15,576 bases of DNA, taken from NCBI GenBank assembly GCA_016201685.1, contig JACQCJ010000034.1, positions 1-15,576 of the forward strand. The letters run 5' to 3'. The position numbers and the translations under genes are program-made. A model generated the notes under the pieces. That model made no database searches and had not been told where the DNA came from. It saw only the letters and a list, made by a program, of their open reading frames with translations. This DNA is from Candidatus Peregrinibacteria bacterium (GTDB lineage Bacteria > Patescibacteriota > Gracilibacteria > Peribacterales > Peribacteraceae). Shown here in pieces: positions 1-6,938 of the stretch. Each line of letters starts with the position of its first letter. The first letter of the stretch is position 1.

Positions 1-182
1 AGATCTTTCTTGCCTCGGGTGATCCGCGGACGGGAGACATCCGTTGCCTCCTGGACGCGTGTGACGCCACCATGCCCAAGCGCTTGAGCCTGCGATGCAC
101 ACCACAACCTTCGGGCGCGCTCATCGAGATGGGGAGCGATCAGCTTGTCGCTTTTCTCCAATGTGGCCATGAGGGATTCCAT
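1..182 (-). CDS. ISAzo13-family transposase, N-terminal part (cut by window edge)
   Basis: Read on the minus strand from ATG at 182-180 (or the nearby ATG at 170-168), this frame stays open to the window edge for about 60 codons. It gives the characteristic N-terminus of ISAzo13-type (Rhodopirellula-type) DDE transposases: a segment LDERARRLWCASQAQALG, then GGVTRV and an EATDVSRPRI helix-turn-helix-like stretch ending in RG. These transposases catalyse cut-and-paste movement of the element; the catalytic DDE core lies outside the window. The start sits almost at the junction with the GH44 remnant, as expected for the 5' end of an IS inserted in that gene. A contig end inside an IS is also a usual assembly break point. 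Recognition is from the residue pattern only. Confidence 0.8.
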   Translation of the reverse strand, partial: MESLMATLEKSDKLIAPHLDERARRLWCASQAQALGHGGVTRVQEATDVSRPRITRGKKD

Positions 183-210
183 GGTTGGAGAGTGTAACAC
201 TTATTCATGT
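1..210 (-). mobile_element. ISAzo13-family insertion sequence, partial, inserted in GH44 gene
   Basis: The transposase start at 182 and the resumption of GH44-like protein at about 210-220 place one IS end between roughly 183 and 213. No terminal inverted repeat or target duplication can be confirmed because the other end is missing, so the right boundary is approximate. Confidence 0.65.
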
Positions 211-1210
211 GCGAGATCTAAGCGTTTCGGTTCGATGATCAAACGGCAGGCTCCCAACGCCCTGGTCTTTGGTCCGGTTACCGCCGGGTATGGTGAAATG
301 GTGAGTTTGCAGGACGCACCCGATCAGGCCGGGCGGGAGTATCTCGATTTCTATCTTGATACGGCGAAAACACTGGAAATGACGGAAGGAAAGAGAATAC
401 TCGACGTGCTTGATGTTCATTGGTATCCCGATGTCCAAGTTGACGGGAAATCCCTTGTGGACGCTTCTCATCAAGATATCTTCACTCCACAAAAAGCAAA
501 CCCTTCAACGGCAGAAATTGAAGCCAGGGTTCAAGCGCCCAGGTCTCTCTGGGATCCAACCTATGTTGAGGATAGTTGGATTACCAAATACGACAATGGT
601 CATCAACCTATTCGACTCATTCCATGGCTGAAGGAAAAAATTGCTGTGCACTATCCCGGAACAAAACTCGCCATTACCGAATATAACTTATAACTATGGT
701 GACGGTTTTCATATTTCTCACGCGATCGCGCAGGCGGATGCACTGGGCATTTTCGGTCGGGAAGGTCTCTTCGCCGCGTCTTGGCAATCACTTGGCTACC
801 CTGAGACGATCGATAATCCCTTTTATGCGAACAGTTTTATCACGGGCGCCTTCGATATGTATCTGGACTACGATGGCAAAGGGAGTTCTGTTGGAGATCG
901 TTCTCTCACACTGGATAATCCGGATGGTGCTCGTCTCTCCCTCTATGCCATGAAGAGCACGAAAGACCCCACTCTTCTGCACATCATTGCGATCAATAAA
1001 ACCACTACCGAGACACCGATCGGCATACAACTCGTTGGCATTGGAGCAACTGCCAAAACCGCAGCCGTGTACCGACTGACAGCAAGCTCTCTCAAACCAA
1101 AAGCAGCGGGCCAGATCACACTGCTCAATGATTCGTCGCTTGTCGAGGACAGAACCCTGTACGATCGCCTGCCGCCATTGAGCGTAACGACATTTGAAAT
1201 CAGGAAGTAG
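205..1210 (+). pseudogene. Glycoside hydrolase family 44 (endoglucanase-type), headless and frameshifted
   Basis: Two overlapping frames join into one GH44 protein. The first runs from about 211 (FGSMIKRQAPNALVFGPV, then LDVLDVHWYP, SLWDPTYVEDSWI and IPWLKEKI) to ITEYN, where it hits TAA at 691-693. The second continues at about 696 with YGDGFHIS and IAQADALGIFGREG, then a C-terminal beta-rich region ending at 1210. GH44 enzymes are secreted retaining beta-glucanases. The nucleophile Glu of the family lies in the TEYN motif (codon 679-681); the acid/base Glu and signal peptide would be in the missing N-terminal part. The break is an exact 7-bp duplication at 682-695; removing one copy gives EYNYGDG in one frame. 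About 330 of the usual roughly 510 catalytic residues remain. The 5' part is replaced by the IS, so the gene is almost certainly inactive here. Confidence 0.85.
682..695 (+). repeat. 7-bp tandem duplication (TATAACT x2) causing the GH44 frameshift
   Basis: TATAACT at 682-688 is repeated exactly at 689-695, immediately after the nucleophile Glu codon GAA (679-681). Deleting one unit restores an uninterrupted GH44 frame (E-Y-N-Y-G-D-G), so this is a mutation and not an intergenic region or a start of a second gene. Confidence 0.9.
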
Positions 1211-1238
1211 ACATAGTCTTCGAGACCCATTTCTACCA

Positions 1239-1985
1239 TCAAGATCCGTCGCCAAGTGTTTCCCGTGCTTCGATATCGTTCACTGCTTCCCGGTACTCGC
1301 ACACCTCACACTCCTTGTTCGCGAGCGGCAACTGTTCCCGTTCGATGCACAGCCGCGCCTCATGCAACGCGTCATCCACCCACGAATCATCGCCGCGGTA
1401 GGCGAGAATGCTCGTTTTGAAATGCAGCGATCCTCCAAACGATGCGCGATTGCGATCTGCGTTGACGTAGACGAAGTAGCCGATCGGTGAGACCGAAAAT
1501 CCATTCCTCCGGAAGAGCCACTGGTACATCTCGAGTTGCCTCTTGTACCCGTCCTTCCACGGTCCCTCCAGCGAGACCTCGCCGTCGAACGAGGTCGCTT
1601 TGTAGTCGACGATGTGCAGGGAACCTTCCGGATTGATCCAGAGATCGTCGATCGCGCCGAAGAAGAGAAAGTTCGATTCGGGATGCACAAAACGAATCCC
1701 GTGCCGGACATTCCTCCACTCCTCAATGCTTGGATGCTGGAAGGGGATTGCGTCGATGCCTTCCTCTGTCATCAGAGGATGAGGCTCTCTTCGAATCCGA
1801 TACGCGTCGAATTCTTTCTTGAGTAATGCATCCACCGCGGAATTCAGCGTGTAGGGAGGTGAGCTCGGCGGTGCGACGCCGAAGCGGCGATCCAGAAAGA
1901 AGCAGCGCGGGCAGCGGAGGAAGAGCTCGAGCTTGGTGCGGCTGAGCGGATACGGCTGCGACGACAATGAATCAGGACGTTGCAT
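1239..1985 (-). CDS. PD-(D/E)XK nuclease superfamily protein with paired terminal cysteines
   Basis: A 248-residue protein if started at ATG 1985-1983 (MQRPDSL); a longer reading would run into repeat DNA, so the shorter start is preferred. It has the layout of RecB/Cas4-like nucleases of the PDDEXK_1 type: an N-terminal CPRC at residues 25-28, GAIDD at 110-114 supplying the first acid, IVDYK at 125-129 (the D-x-K of the active site), QLEMY at 150-154 (the QxxxY motif) and a C-terminal CEVC at 226-229. The two cysteine pairs resemble the Fe-S clasp of Cas4/AddB nucleases, although those usually have one plus three cysteines. No cas or recBCD genes are nearby, so a stand-alone DNA repair or processing role is inferred. 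It converges with the GH44 remnant (28 bp between stops). Confidence 0.75.
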   Translation of the reverse strand: MQRPDSLSSQPYPLSRTKLELFLRCPRCFFLDRRFGVAPPSSPPYTLNSAVDALLKKEFDAYRIRREPHPLMTEEGIDAIPFQHPSIEEWRNVRHGIRFVHPESNFLFFGAIDDLWINPEGSLHIVDYKATSFDGEVSLEGPWKDGYKRQLEMYQWLFRRNGFSVSPIGYFVYVNADRNRASFGGSLHFKTSILAYRGDDSWVDDALHEARLCIEREQLPLANKECEVCEYREAVNDIEARETLGDGS

Positions 1986-2003
1986 GGATCTATCGTAGAA
2001 GAC

Positions 2004-2094
2004 GAAATTGTGAATTGCGAAGGGCGAATTGCGAATGGGGAATGAGACATTGAATCTTTCATTCGTACATCGCAATTCGCCAATCGCACTTCCC
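2004..2094. repeat. Heptameric repeat with inverted arms forming a hairpin (locus A)
   Basis: Seven consecutive 7-bp units at 2004-2052 (GAAATTG, TGAATTG, CGAAGGG, CGAATTG, CGAATGG, GGAATGA, GACATTG) are followed at 2053-2094 by units of the opposite sense (CATTCGT, ACATCGC, AATTCGC, CAATCGC). A perfect 12-bp stem pairs 2023-2034 with 2070-2081, and a 6-bp inner stem pairs 2040-2045 with 2059-2064 across a symmetric 5x5 internal loop. It lies between the divergent nuclease and DUF4383 genes. Confidence 0.8.
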
Positions 2095-2097
2095 GTC

Positions 2098-2106
2098 TGC
2101 TACACT
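2098..2106 (+). promoter_or_regulatory. Candidate extended -10 promoter for the DUF4383 gene
   Basis: TGCTACACT has the TGn extension plus TACACT (2101-2106), four of six matches to TATAAT, 31 bp before the ATG at 2138. No convincing -35 is seen and the region before the ATG is pyrimidine-rich without a Shine-Dalgarno sequence. Confidence 0.4.
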
Positions 2107-2137
2107 TCCTCAAGTTTACCTCCTCCCCCTTCTCTCT

Positions 2138-2500
2138 ATGGACCAAGCAGTCAAGCCCCTCACGTGGATCCTCGGCCTTGTGCTGACGCTCGTGGGTCTC
2201 CTCGGCTTCGTGATGTCGAGTCCACTTCTCGGCCTCTTTGCCGTGGATTCGATTCACAACGTCATCCACCTCTTGAGCGGCGTCATCGCGCTCGGCGCGG
2301 CCGCAACGAGTAGCGCGTACTCGCGAACCTATCTCATGGTCTTCGGCGTCGTGTACGGCCTCGTCACTGTCCTCGGTTTCGTTCAAGGCGACAATGTCCT
2401 TCAACTCATTACCGTGAACCCGGCAGATAACTTCCTGCATCTTGCCATCGCGGCAGTGTGTCTCATCGTCGGCTTCGGCAGCACCAAGAACGCAGCGTGA
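2138..2500 (+). CDS. DUF4383 family four-helix membrane protein
   Basis: A 120-residue protein with four hydrophobic helices. It carries the family signature: LFAVDSIHNVIHLLSGV after the first helix, a VYGLVTVLGF helix and NPADNFLHLAIAAV before the last helix, matching the paired (V/D)xxHNxxH and DNxxH motifs of DUF4383. The family is common in Actinobacteria and Patescibacteria; its role is unknown, presumably in the inner membrane. There is no Shine-Dalgarno sequence before ATG 2138; a -10-like box lies 31 bp upstream and a strong terminator follows, so it is probably transcribed alone. Confidence 0.85.
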   Translation: MDQAVKPLTWILGLVLTLVGLLGFVMSSPLLGLFAVDSIHNVIHLLSGVIALGAAATSSAYSRTYLMVFGVVYGLVTVLGFVQGDNVLQLITVNPADNFLHLAIAAVCLIVGFGSTKNAA

Positions 2501-2519
2501 CCTCGTTCAACGAAAGACG

Positions 2520-2545
2520 AGCCCGGTGGAGAGCCGGGCTTTTTT
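2520..2545 (+). terminator. Rho-independent terminator after the DUF4383 gene
   Basis: AGCCCGG (2520-2526) and CCGGGCT (2534-2540) form a 7-bp GC-rich stem around a 7-nt loop and run into six T residues (2540-2545). It lies 20 bp beyond the stop codon. Confidence 0.9.
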
Positions 2546-2820
2546 CATCCGCCTTCGCAGGAGATCATTATCGTGAGGCAGTCAAGGAATTCGCAATATT
2601 CTGCAGATATGCTACAGCGGATTCCGCGAGCGCAACGCACAGGCATTGCGCATGAAACCGCAATCGTCATGCCGCTTCGCATTCGAAACGTTAGGAATGT
2701 CCTGAGATCATTGAGGGTAATTCTTCGCTATGGGGAACGCTTCGCGGCATTCGACGGAGGTTGTCATTCGATGAGAATTCCTATCGCTTCATTCGCAAAT
2801 TGGTATCAGTTGGCGGAGCT
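2546..2820. other. Gene-free stretch between DUF4383 terminator and LssY_C gene end
   Basis: About 275 bp with no convincing gene on either strand. A 7-bp inverted pair ATGCCGC (near 2669) and GCGGCAT (near 2745) and a few similar GC/CG-rich fragments are visible, but no clear terminator for the minus-strand operon that ends at 2821. Confidence 0.5.
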
Positions 2821-3672
2821 TCATGAGCGTCCCACCTTCTGTTCTCCCGGCGTCAATTGCGTCTGTCGCAGAATGTCTCTGATCCACATCCAGCCCTGGT
2901 TCTTCACGTCGATCGCGATGGGGTTGGGGAGGATCTTCACGGGAGGATGGTCCGTGCTGTTCTCGGATGCAATGACCCCGACGGTGAGTTCGCCGTCGGT
3001 GTAATACCAGTCGCCTTCGGCATTCCGTCCCGTGATCGTGGGGCCGACCCCGCTTACCTGGTACATCTGCGTCAGCTGCTTCGCGTCGATCAAATTTTTG
3101 ATGATCGAGGTCCGCTCGCCGTCCACATCGCCGTCGATGTGGTGCGTCAATTGTCCCGTGTACCGATCGAAGCCGATGCTCCGGTCGAGCGTCGCCGCGC
3201 CGATCCACAGCGGTCTGCCGTCGCCTCCCGCGTACGAGGATTCCCAGAGGCGCACGTGATGACGCGAGGACGGCGTCTTGCCGATCGGCTCCTCGAAGGC
3301 GATGTCCTGCCTGCGGCCCCACAGGTAGAGATTGCTGACAGGCGCGGTGGGGTACGCGCGATGGAAGAGAATGCTCGCCGCGATGGAGATACTCGTGCGT
3401 ACCGAGAGAGGATCGGCGGGATGCCACCCGGCGAGCAGGAGTGAGCGCACCACCTCCCGCTGCGAGCCGATGAGCGCGATATTCAGCGGATCGCCCGGGA
3501 AGCCGTAGCGGTTCTCGGTTGTCTTGGGCGCTTCGAGCAGGCTGGGGCGGTAATCGTAGTGTTCCCAGATGACGGGAAGCAGAATGTACGCGACGATCGC
3601 GTAGACCATGACCAGCGCGCACCCGTCACGGAAGCTGTGGCGAAGCCATCGGCGGTATCTGCGGCGTTTCAT
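2821..3672 (-). CDS. LssY_C domain membrane-anchored protein
   Basis: A 283-residue protein with one N-terminal transmembrane helix (about residues 18-38) after a very basic start, so the body is probably outside the membrane. The body matches the LssY C-terminal domain: NIALIGS (64-70), AGWHPADP (81-88), PVSNLYLWGRRQDIAFE (111-127), RHHVRLW (137-143), THHID (176-180) and GDWYYTDGEL (220-229). The domain is found alone or fused to PAP2 phosphatase in LssY-type proteins; its reaction is not established. Its ATG overlaps the stop of the upstream membrane gene as ATGA (3669-3672), which indicates translational coupling and suggests the two act together. Confidence 0.85.
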   Translation of the reverse strand: MKRRRYRRWLRHSFRDGCALVMVYAIVAYILLPVIWEHYDYRPSLLEAPKTTENRYGFPGDPLNIALIGSQREVVRSLLLAGWHPADPLSVRTSISIAASILFHRAYPTAPVSNLYLWGRRQDIAFEEPIGKTPSSRHHVRLWESSYAGGDGRPLWIGAATLDRSIGFDRYTGQLTHHIDGDVDGERTSIIKNLIDAKQLTQMYQVSGVGPTITGRNAEGDWYYTDGELTVGVIASENSTDHPPVKILPNPIAIDVKNQGWMWIRDILRQTQLTPGEQKVGRS

Positions 3673-5537
3673 GGAGTGAGGTGCAGGAGGAGCAAATCGT
3701 CTTCACGCTCGAGGAGCGTCGCACCCCTACCTCCCACGCGTTCGTGTGTGACGACGTAGAGGTTCGATCGCTCGAGGAACGTTTTCATGGCGTCGACGGA
3801 CAGCGCGCCGATCGCATCCTTGCGCAGACTGATCCAGTCGGGGCCCAAGAGCTCCCATGGCGGCGTGGCGCAGATGCGATTGCCCGCGTACGTCACGGCG
3901 AAGCAGGCGGGAAACGTCGCAGTGACGATGGCGTCCTTCGGAACGTGCTTTCGAATGAAGGCATAGAAGGGATCGATCTTCCCCGGCACGTATGTGGAGC
4001 GGTGGACGAATTCCCATGCGAAGTTCGTCATCTGTGCGACGAGAATCACGGGCACGAAAATCCAGAGAAACCTTGGAATCTTTTTTGGAAGGTATTCGAG
4101 TGCGAGGGAAGCCGCGAGAACGATCGAGATTTCCGCCGGGAGAATGCCGCGCATGAAGAGATCGTTCGTCACGGCGCTGCGCAGGAGAGTGATCACGAGG
4201 AACGTGCCGGTCACGGTTGCCGCGAGCATGCCTGCGAGTCGCGCGTGCTCCTCGTTCAGTCGTCGCCTCCGGGCAATGGGAAGGAGCGCGAGCGCGAAGA
4301 CGACGACAATCCCCAGATCGATCGCGAGAATGAAGGGCATGGTGAGGAGAAAATCGAGCAGTTGTATCAGGACCGAACCGAACGCACTCGATGGGAGGGA
4401 AAAGAACGGAAGGATCAACGGATGGAACTGCAGCACGCCGGAGCGCCCCCACAGCACCCGCACCATCGGCAGCGCGACCACGATGGCAGCGAGGATCGTC
4501 CAGGCATCATTGCTGTCGATCGATCGCATCCGCACTGCTTCGAATCCGCGAATGAGCCCATAGGACACTGCTGCGGTGCAGAAGACGAAGGTCGAAAATC
4601 CGAACATTGCACCCAACAGCACCCCGATCGCGATGGCATGCGGGCGGCTGCGATGCAGGCTCAGGAGGAGGATGAGGAGGAACATCATGCTTCCGAGCAG
4701 ATGATGCGGGACCCAGAGGAAGAGCGTGTAGAAAGAGGGAACTTGAAACACCAGTCGGTGCGTGAGCGGAAGCGCCTGCTTCCACCATTCCAGGTGCGAG
4801 GGAAAACCCGTGGCATAGCGAACGTGCGCGTAGACGTAGACGAAGAAATCCAGGCCGCCGAGAAATGTCATGGACAGCAGCAAGAACGTCCGAGCAAGAA
4901 CTCGATGGAGAACCATGCAGGAAACGTAGAGTACGAATGCGAGGATCGCGGCCTCCTCGAGAAGATTGTGGATCAAGAGACTCGCTTGCGCGGAGAGGGA
5001 CGTTGTGCGGAAGACGATCCCGGGGAGCAGGTAGTCGCTGTAGTAGTAGGAGAACGGCGCGCTTGGGAAGTGGAAGTGCACCGGATGCGCCAGGTCGAAC
5101 CCCGTGGAGAGCACGTACTGCGTTCTCCAGAAATCATCCGCGACGGTCGGCAGGCTCGCGCGGAGAAGCGAGAGCTTGGGAATGGCGAGGCTCGCGAAGA
5201 AGAACGTGAGGAGGAGGACATAGGCAATCCATTCTGCGCGCGTGACCGTGTTGGGCTCGGGATGAACGGAGAATGACCATCGACGCTTGAGCGTCCGTTC
5301 AACGAGCAATGCAAGAAGGAGGAAGAGCGCGCTCTCGAGCACGATCGCCTGATGCGGCAGCGGGACGACAACCATCTCCAATTCGATCAAAGGGGGCAGG
5401 AGGATGATCGTGAGGAAGAGCCACGTGAGGGGGTTGTTCCGGAAGCGGGAGTGGAGAAAACGGCTCAGGAACGCACCGAGGCCGGTGTAGAGAATGCCGA
5501 TCGTGAGAAGAGCGCGGAGCCAATCGTTGATCGTCAT
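3669..5537 (-). CDS. Multi-spanning membrane protein, probable GT-C type glycosyltransferase (YYY/DUF2298-like)
   Basis: A 622-residue protein from ATG 5537-5535, with a dozen or so hydrophobic helices and a soluble C-terminal tail of about 120 residues. Between early helices it has an acidic pair (VADDFW, residues 132-137) and FSYYYSDYLLPG (162-173). Such a DD or DxD pair plus a YYY motif in the first outer loops is typical of GT-C transferases and DUF2298 (Chlor_Arch_YYY) proteins that use polyprenyl-phosphate sugars. The tail (KIDPFYAFIRKHVPKDAIV onward) resembles the soluble end of those families. The substrate is unknown. A longer start is possible in frame, but the promoter-like TATACT at 5561-5556 argues for 5537. 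It heads a two-gene operon with the LssY_C gene. Confidence 0.7.
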   Translation of the reverse strand: MTINDWLRALLTIGILYTGLGAFLSRFLHSRFRNNPLTWLFLTIILLPPLIELEMVVVPLPHQAIVLESALFLLLALLVERTLKRRWSFSVHPEPNTVTRAEWIAYVLLLTFFFASLAIPKLSLLRASLPTVADDFWRTQYVLSTGFDLAHPVHFHFPSAPFSYYYSDYLLPGIVFRTTSLSAQASLLIHNLLEEAAILAFVLYVSCMVLHRVLARTFLLLSMTFLGGLDFFVYVYAHVRYATGFPSHLEWWKQALPLTHRLVFQVPSFYTLFLWVPHHLLGSMMFLLILLLSLHRSRPHAIAIGVLLGAMFGFSTFVFCTAAVSYGLIRGFEAVRMRSIDSNDAWTILAAIVVALPMVRVLWGRSGVLQFHPLILPFFSLPSSAFGSVLIQLLDFLLTMPFILAIDLGIVVVFALALLPIARRRRLNEEHARLAGMLAATVTGTFLVITLLRSAVTNDLFMRGILPAEISIVLAASLALEYLPKKIPRFLWIFVPVILVAQMTNFAWEFVHRSTYVPGKIDPFYAFIRKHVPKDAIVTATFPACFAVTYAGNRICATPPWELLGPDWISLRKDAIGALSVDAMKTFLERSNLYVVTHERVGGRGATLLEREDDLLLLHLTP

Positions 5538-5555
5538 GGTTGAGCGAGCCGTGTC

Positions 5556-5561
5556 AGTATA
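5556..5561 (-). promoter_or_regulatory. Candidate -10 box (TATACT) for the GT-C/LssY_C operon
   Basis: TATACT on the minus strand, 18 bp before ATG 5537, would give a leader of about a dozen bases. No good -35 hexamer is seen. Confidence 0.45.
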
Positions 5562-5601
5562 GTGGAAAGCACACCGAGTGGACTCCTGCGATCGTTCCAC
5601 G

Positions 5602-5607
5602 CATACT
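5602..5607 (+). promoter_or_regulatory. Candidate -10 box (CATACT) for the ALG10-like gene
   Basis: CATACT ends only 7 bp before ATG 5615. If used, transcription would begin at or next to the start codon, giving a leaderless mRNA. Supported only by similarity to TATACT boxes before neighbouring genes. Confidence 0.3.
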
Positions 5608-5614
5608 CTCGCGC

Positions 5615-6913
5615 ATGAGCGACAGGAGCATTCTCAGGGCTTTCGGCGTTCGCATCATCGCGGTGCTGCTGTTGATTCTTCTGCTCTTCATCTGTTTTCG
5701 TTCGATCGAGAATCATGAGCCGATTGCGGATGAGAGGTTCCACCTCGATCAGATCTTCCAGTTCTCGCAAGGACACTTCGCGATCCAGCCCACGGTGACG
5801 CAGATCCCCGGCTACCACGCGATCGTCGCGGCGGAATTCTTCCTCCTCCAACGGGGAGACATGCACGAGGTGTTCCTCGATACCATCCGGCTTTGCTCCT
5901 TCATCCTCAGCCTTGCGACCATCGTAGCCTTCTTCGCGTGCGCGCTTTCGATCTGCGGCAAGGATGCTTGGCGGCGCATCCTGCTGTTCGTTTTTTTCCC
6001 CATCCTCTTTCCGCTCTTTTTCCTGCTCTACACCGATGTCGCAGCGTTGGGAATTTTCCTGCTGGGTCTGTTCTTCGTTCTTCGTCAGCGTTCCACACTC
6101 GGACTCCTCGTCGGTTCCCTCTCCATCCTTGTTCGGCAGACCAGCATCGTGTGGGTGTTCTTCCTCGCGCTCTCCGTCATCATGAACGATCTGCACGAAT
6201 CGCCGCTCCCGATGAAGCGCATTCCGGGGTGGGGCTTCGTGGAAATTTCCTGCAATCGAGAGGGGCTCAAGAGAATCTGGAGTCGTCATCGCAGCGTCAT
6301 CCTCATGACGACCGGCATTGCCGTTGCGTTCTTCCTCTTTATGCTCGTCAACGGCGGCATCGCCGTGCAGGACAAACACTCGCATCCGGTCGGCGTGTAC
6401 ATGGGCAACATCTGGCTCACACTGTTCCTATTCTTCCTGCTCTTTCTGCCGCTGCACGTCGCCAATGCTCAAGCGATGGGCAAAGTTCTCCTGCGTCATC
6501 CGCTTGCATCAGCGCTCTGCGCAGGCGCCATCGCGCTTCTCGTTGTTGTTACGTTCAACAATTTCCACCCCAACAATCACGTTTCGTTCTTTCTCCGCAA
6601 CCGCATCGTCACGGCATTCTCAGCTTCGATTGCCATGAAGCTCCTGTTCTCTCTCCCGATCATGCTCGCCGTCCTCTCCCTCGCCGTCACGCGCCTGCGA
6701 TCGAAGCCCGCCTACCTTCTCTATCCGATGACCGTTCTCTGCCTCCTTCCCTCGTGGCTCATCGAAGAGCGGTACGCATTGATCCCGTTCGTGCTTTTCC
6801 TACTCTTTATAGAACGACAGAAACCGTGGGTGGAATACAGTCTCCTCGCGTTCTGGATTCTCCTTTCAGCGGTGTTCTTTTGGGGGATTCGGGCGGACAT
6901 GTTTTTCTTGTAG
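5615..6913 (+). CDS. DIE2/ALG10-family glucosyltransferase homologue
   Basis: A 432-residue multi-spanning protein (MSDRSIL start; a longer reading from 5540 would overlap the opposing promoter). It shows the ALG10 signature set in order: ADERFH (38-43) followed by PTVTQIPGYH (59-68), YTDVAALGI (139-147), RQTSIVWV (174-181), NGGIAVQDKHSHP (246-258), FNNFHPNNH (314-322) and LIEERYALIPF (382-392). In eukaryotes ALG10 adds the last alpha-1,2-glucose to the dolichol-linked N-glycan precursor, using dolichyl-phosphate glucose in the ER membrane. A bacterial protein would presumably use a polyprenyl-phosphate sugar on an unknown lipid-linked acceptor. It is divergent from the GT-C/LssY_C pair and likely belongs to the same glycan pathway. 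There is no Shine-Dalgarno sequence. Confidence 0.8.
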   Translation: MSDRSILRAFGVRIIAVLLLILLLFICFRSIENHEPIADERFHLDQIFQFSQGHFAIQPTVTQIPGYHAIVAAEFFLLQRGDMHEVFLDTIRLCSFILSLATIVAFFACALSICGKDAWRRILLFVFFPILFPLFFLLYTDVAALGIFLLGLFFVLRQRSTLGLLVGSLSILVRQTSIVWVFFLALSVIMNDLHESPLPMKRIPGWGFVEISCNREGLKRIWSRHRSVILMTTGIAVAFFLFMLVNGGIAVQDKHSHPVGVYMGNIWLTLFLFFLLFLPLHVANAQAMGKVLLRHPLASALCAGAIALLVVVTFNNFHPNNHVSFFLRNRIVTAFSASIAMKLLFSLPIMLAVLSLAVTRLRSKPAYLLYPMTVLCLLPSWLIEERYALIPFVLFLLFIERQKPWVEYSLLAFWILLSAVFFWGIRADMFFL

Positions 6914-6938
6914 AATTTTCGTTTTCAGTGAGAGCGAA

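Noticed and set aside
670..700. Programmed ribosomal frameshift or two separate genes in the GH44 region
   Set aside because: There is no slippery heptamer; an exact 7-bp duplication explains the shift completely and the gene is also beheaded by an IS.
2004..2094. CRISPR array
   Set aside because: Units are 7 bp with no spacers and no cas genes; they are heptameric repeats with inverted arms.
2546..2820. Overlapping plus-strand frames after the DUF4383 terminator
   Set aside because: They have no recognisable features, and the longest runs antisense into the LssY_C gene.
3997..4563. Use of an alternative genetic code (TGA as Gly or Trp, as in some CPR lineages)
   Set aside because: TGA ends frr, the DUF4383, DUF4870-like and GT-C genes at the expected lengths, and core genes have no internal TGA.
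3681..5276. Very long open frame (531 codons) on the plus strand opposite the GT-C type membrane gene
   Set aside because: Its product is a monotonous E/R/H-rich sequence without domains, as expected from the antisense of a hydrophobic GC-rich gene; the minus strand has coherent helices and motifs.
5534..6385. 283-codon minus-strand frame opposite the ALG10-like gene
   Set aside because: Highly charged antisense shadow; the plus-strand frame has the ALG10 motifs.
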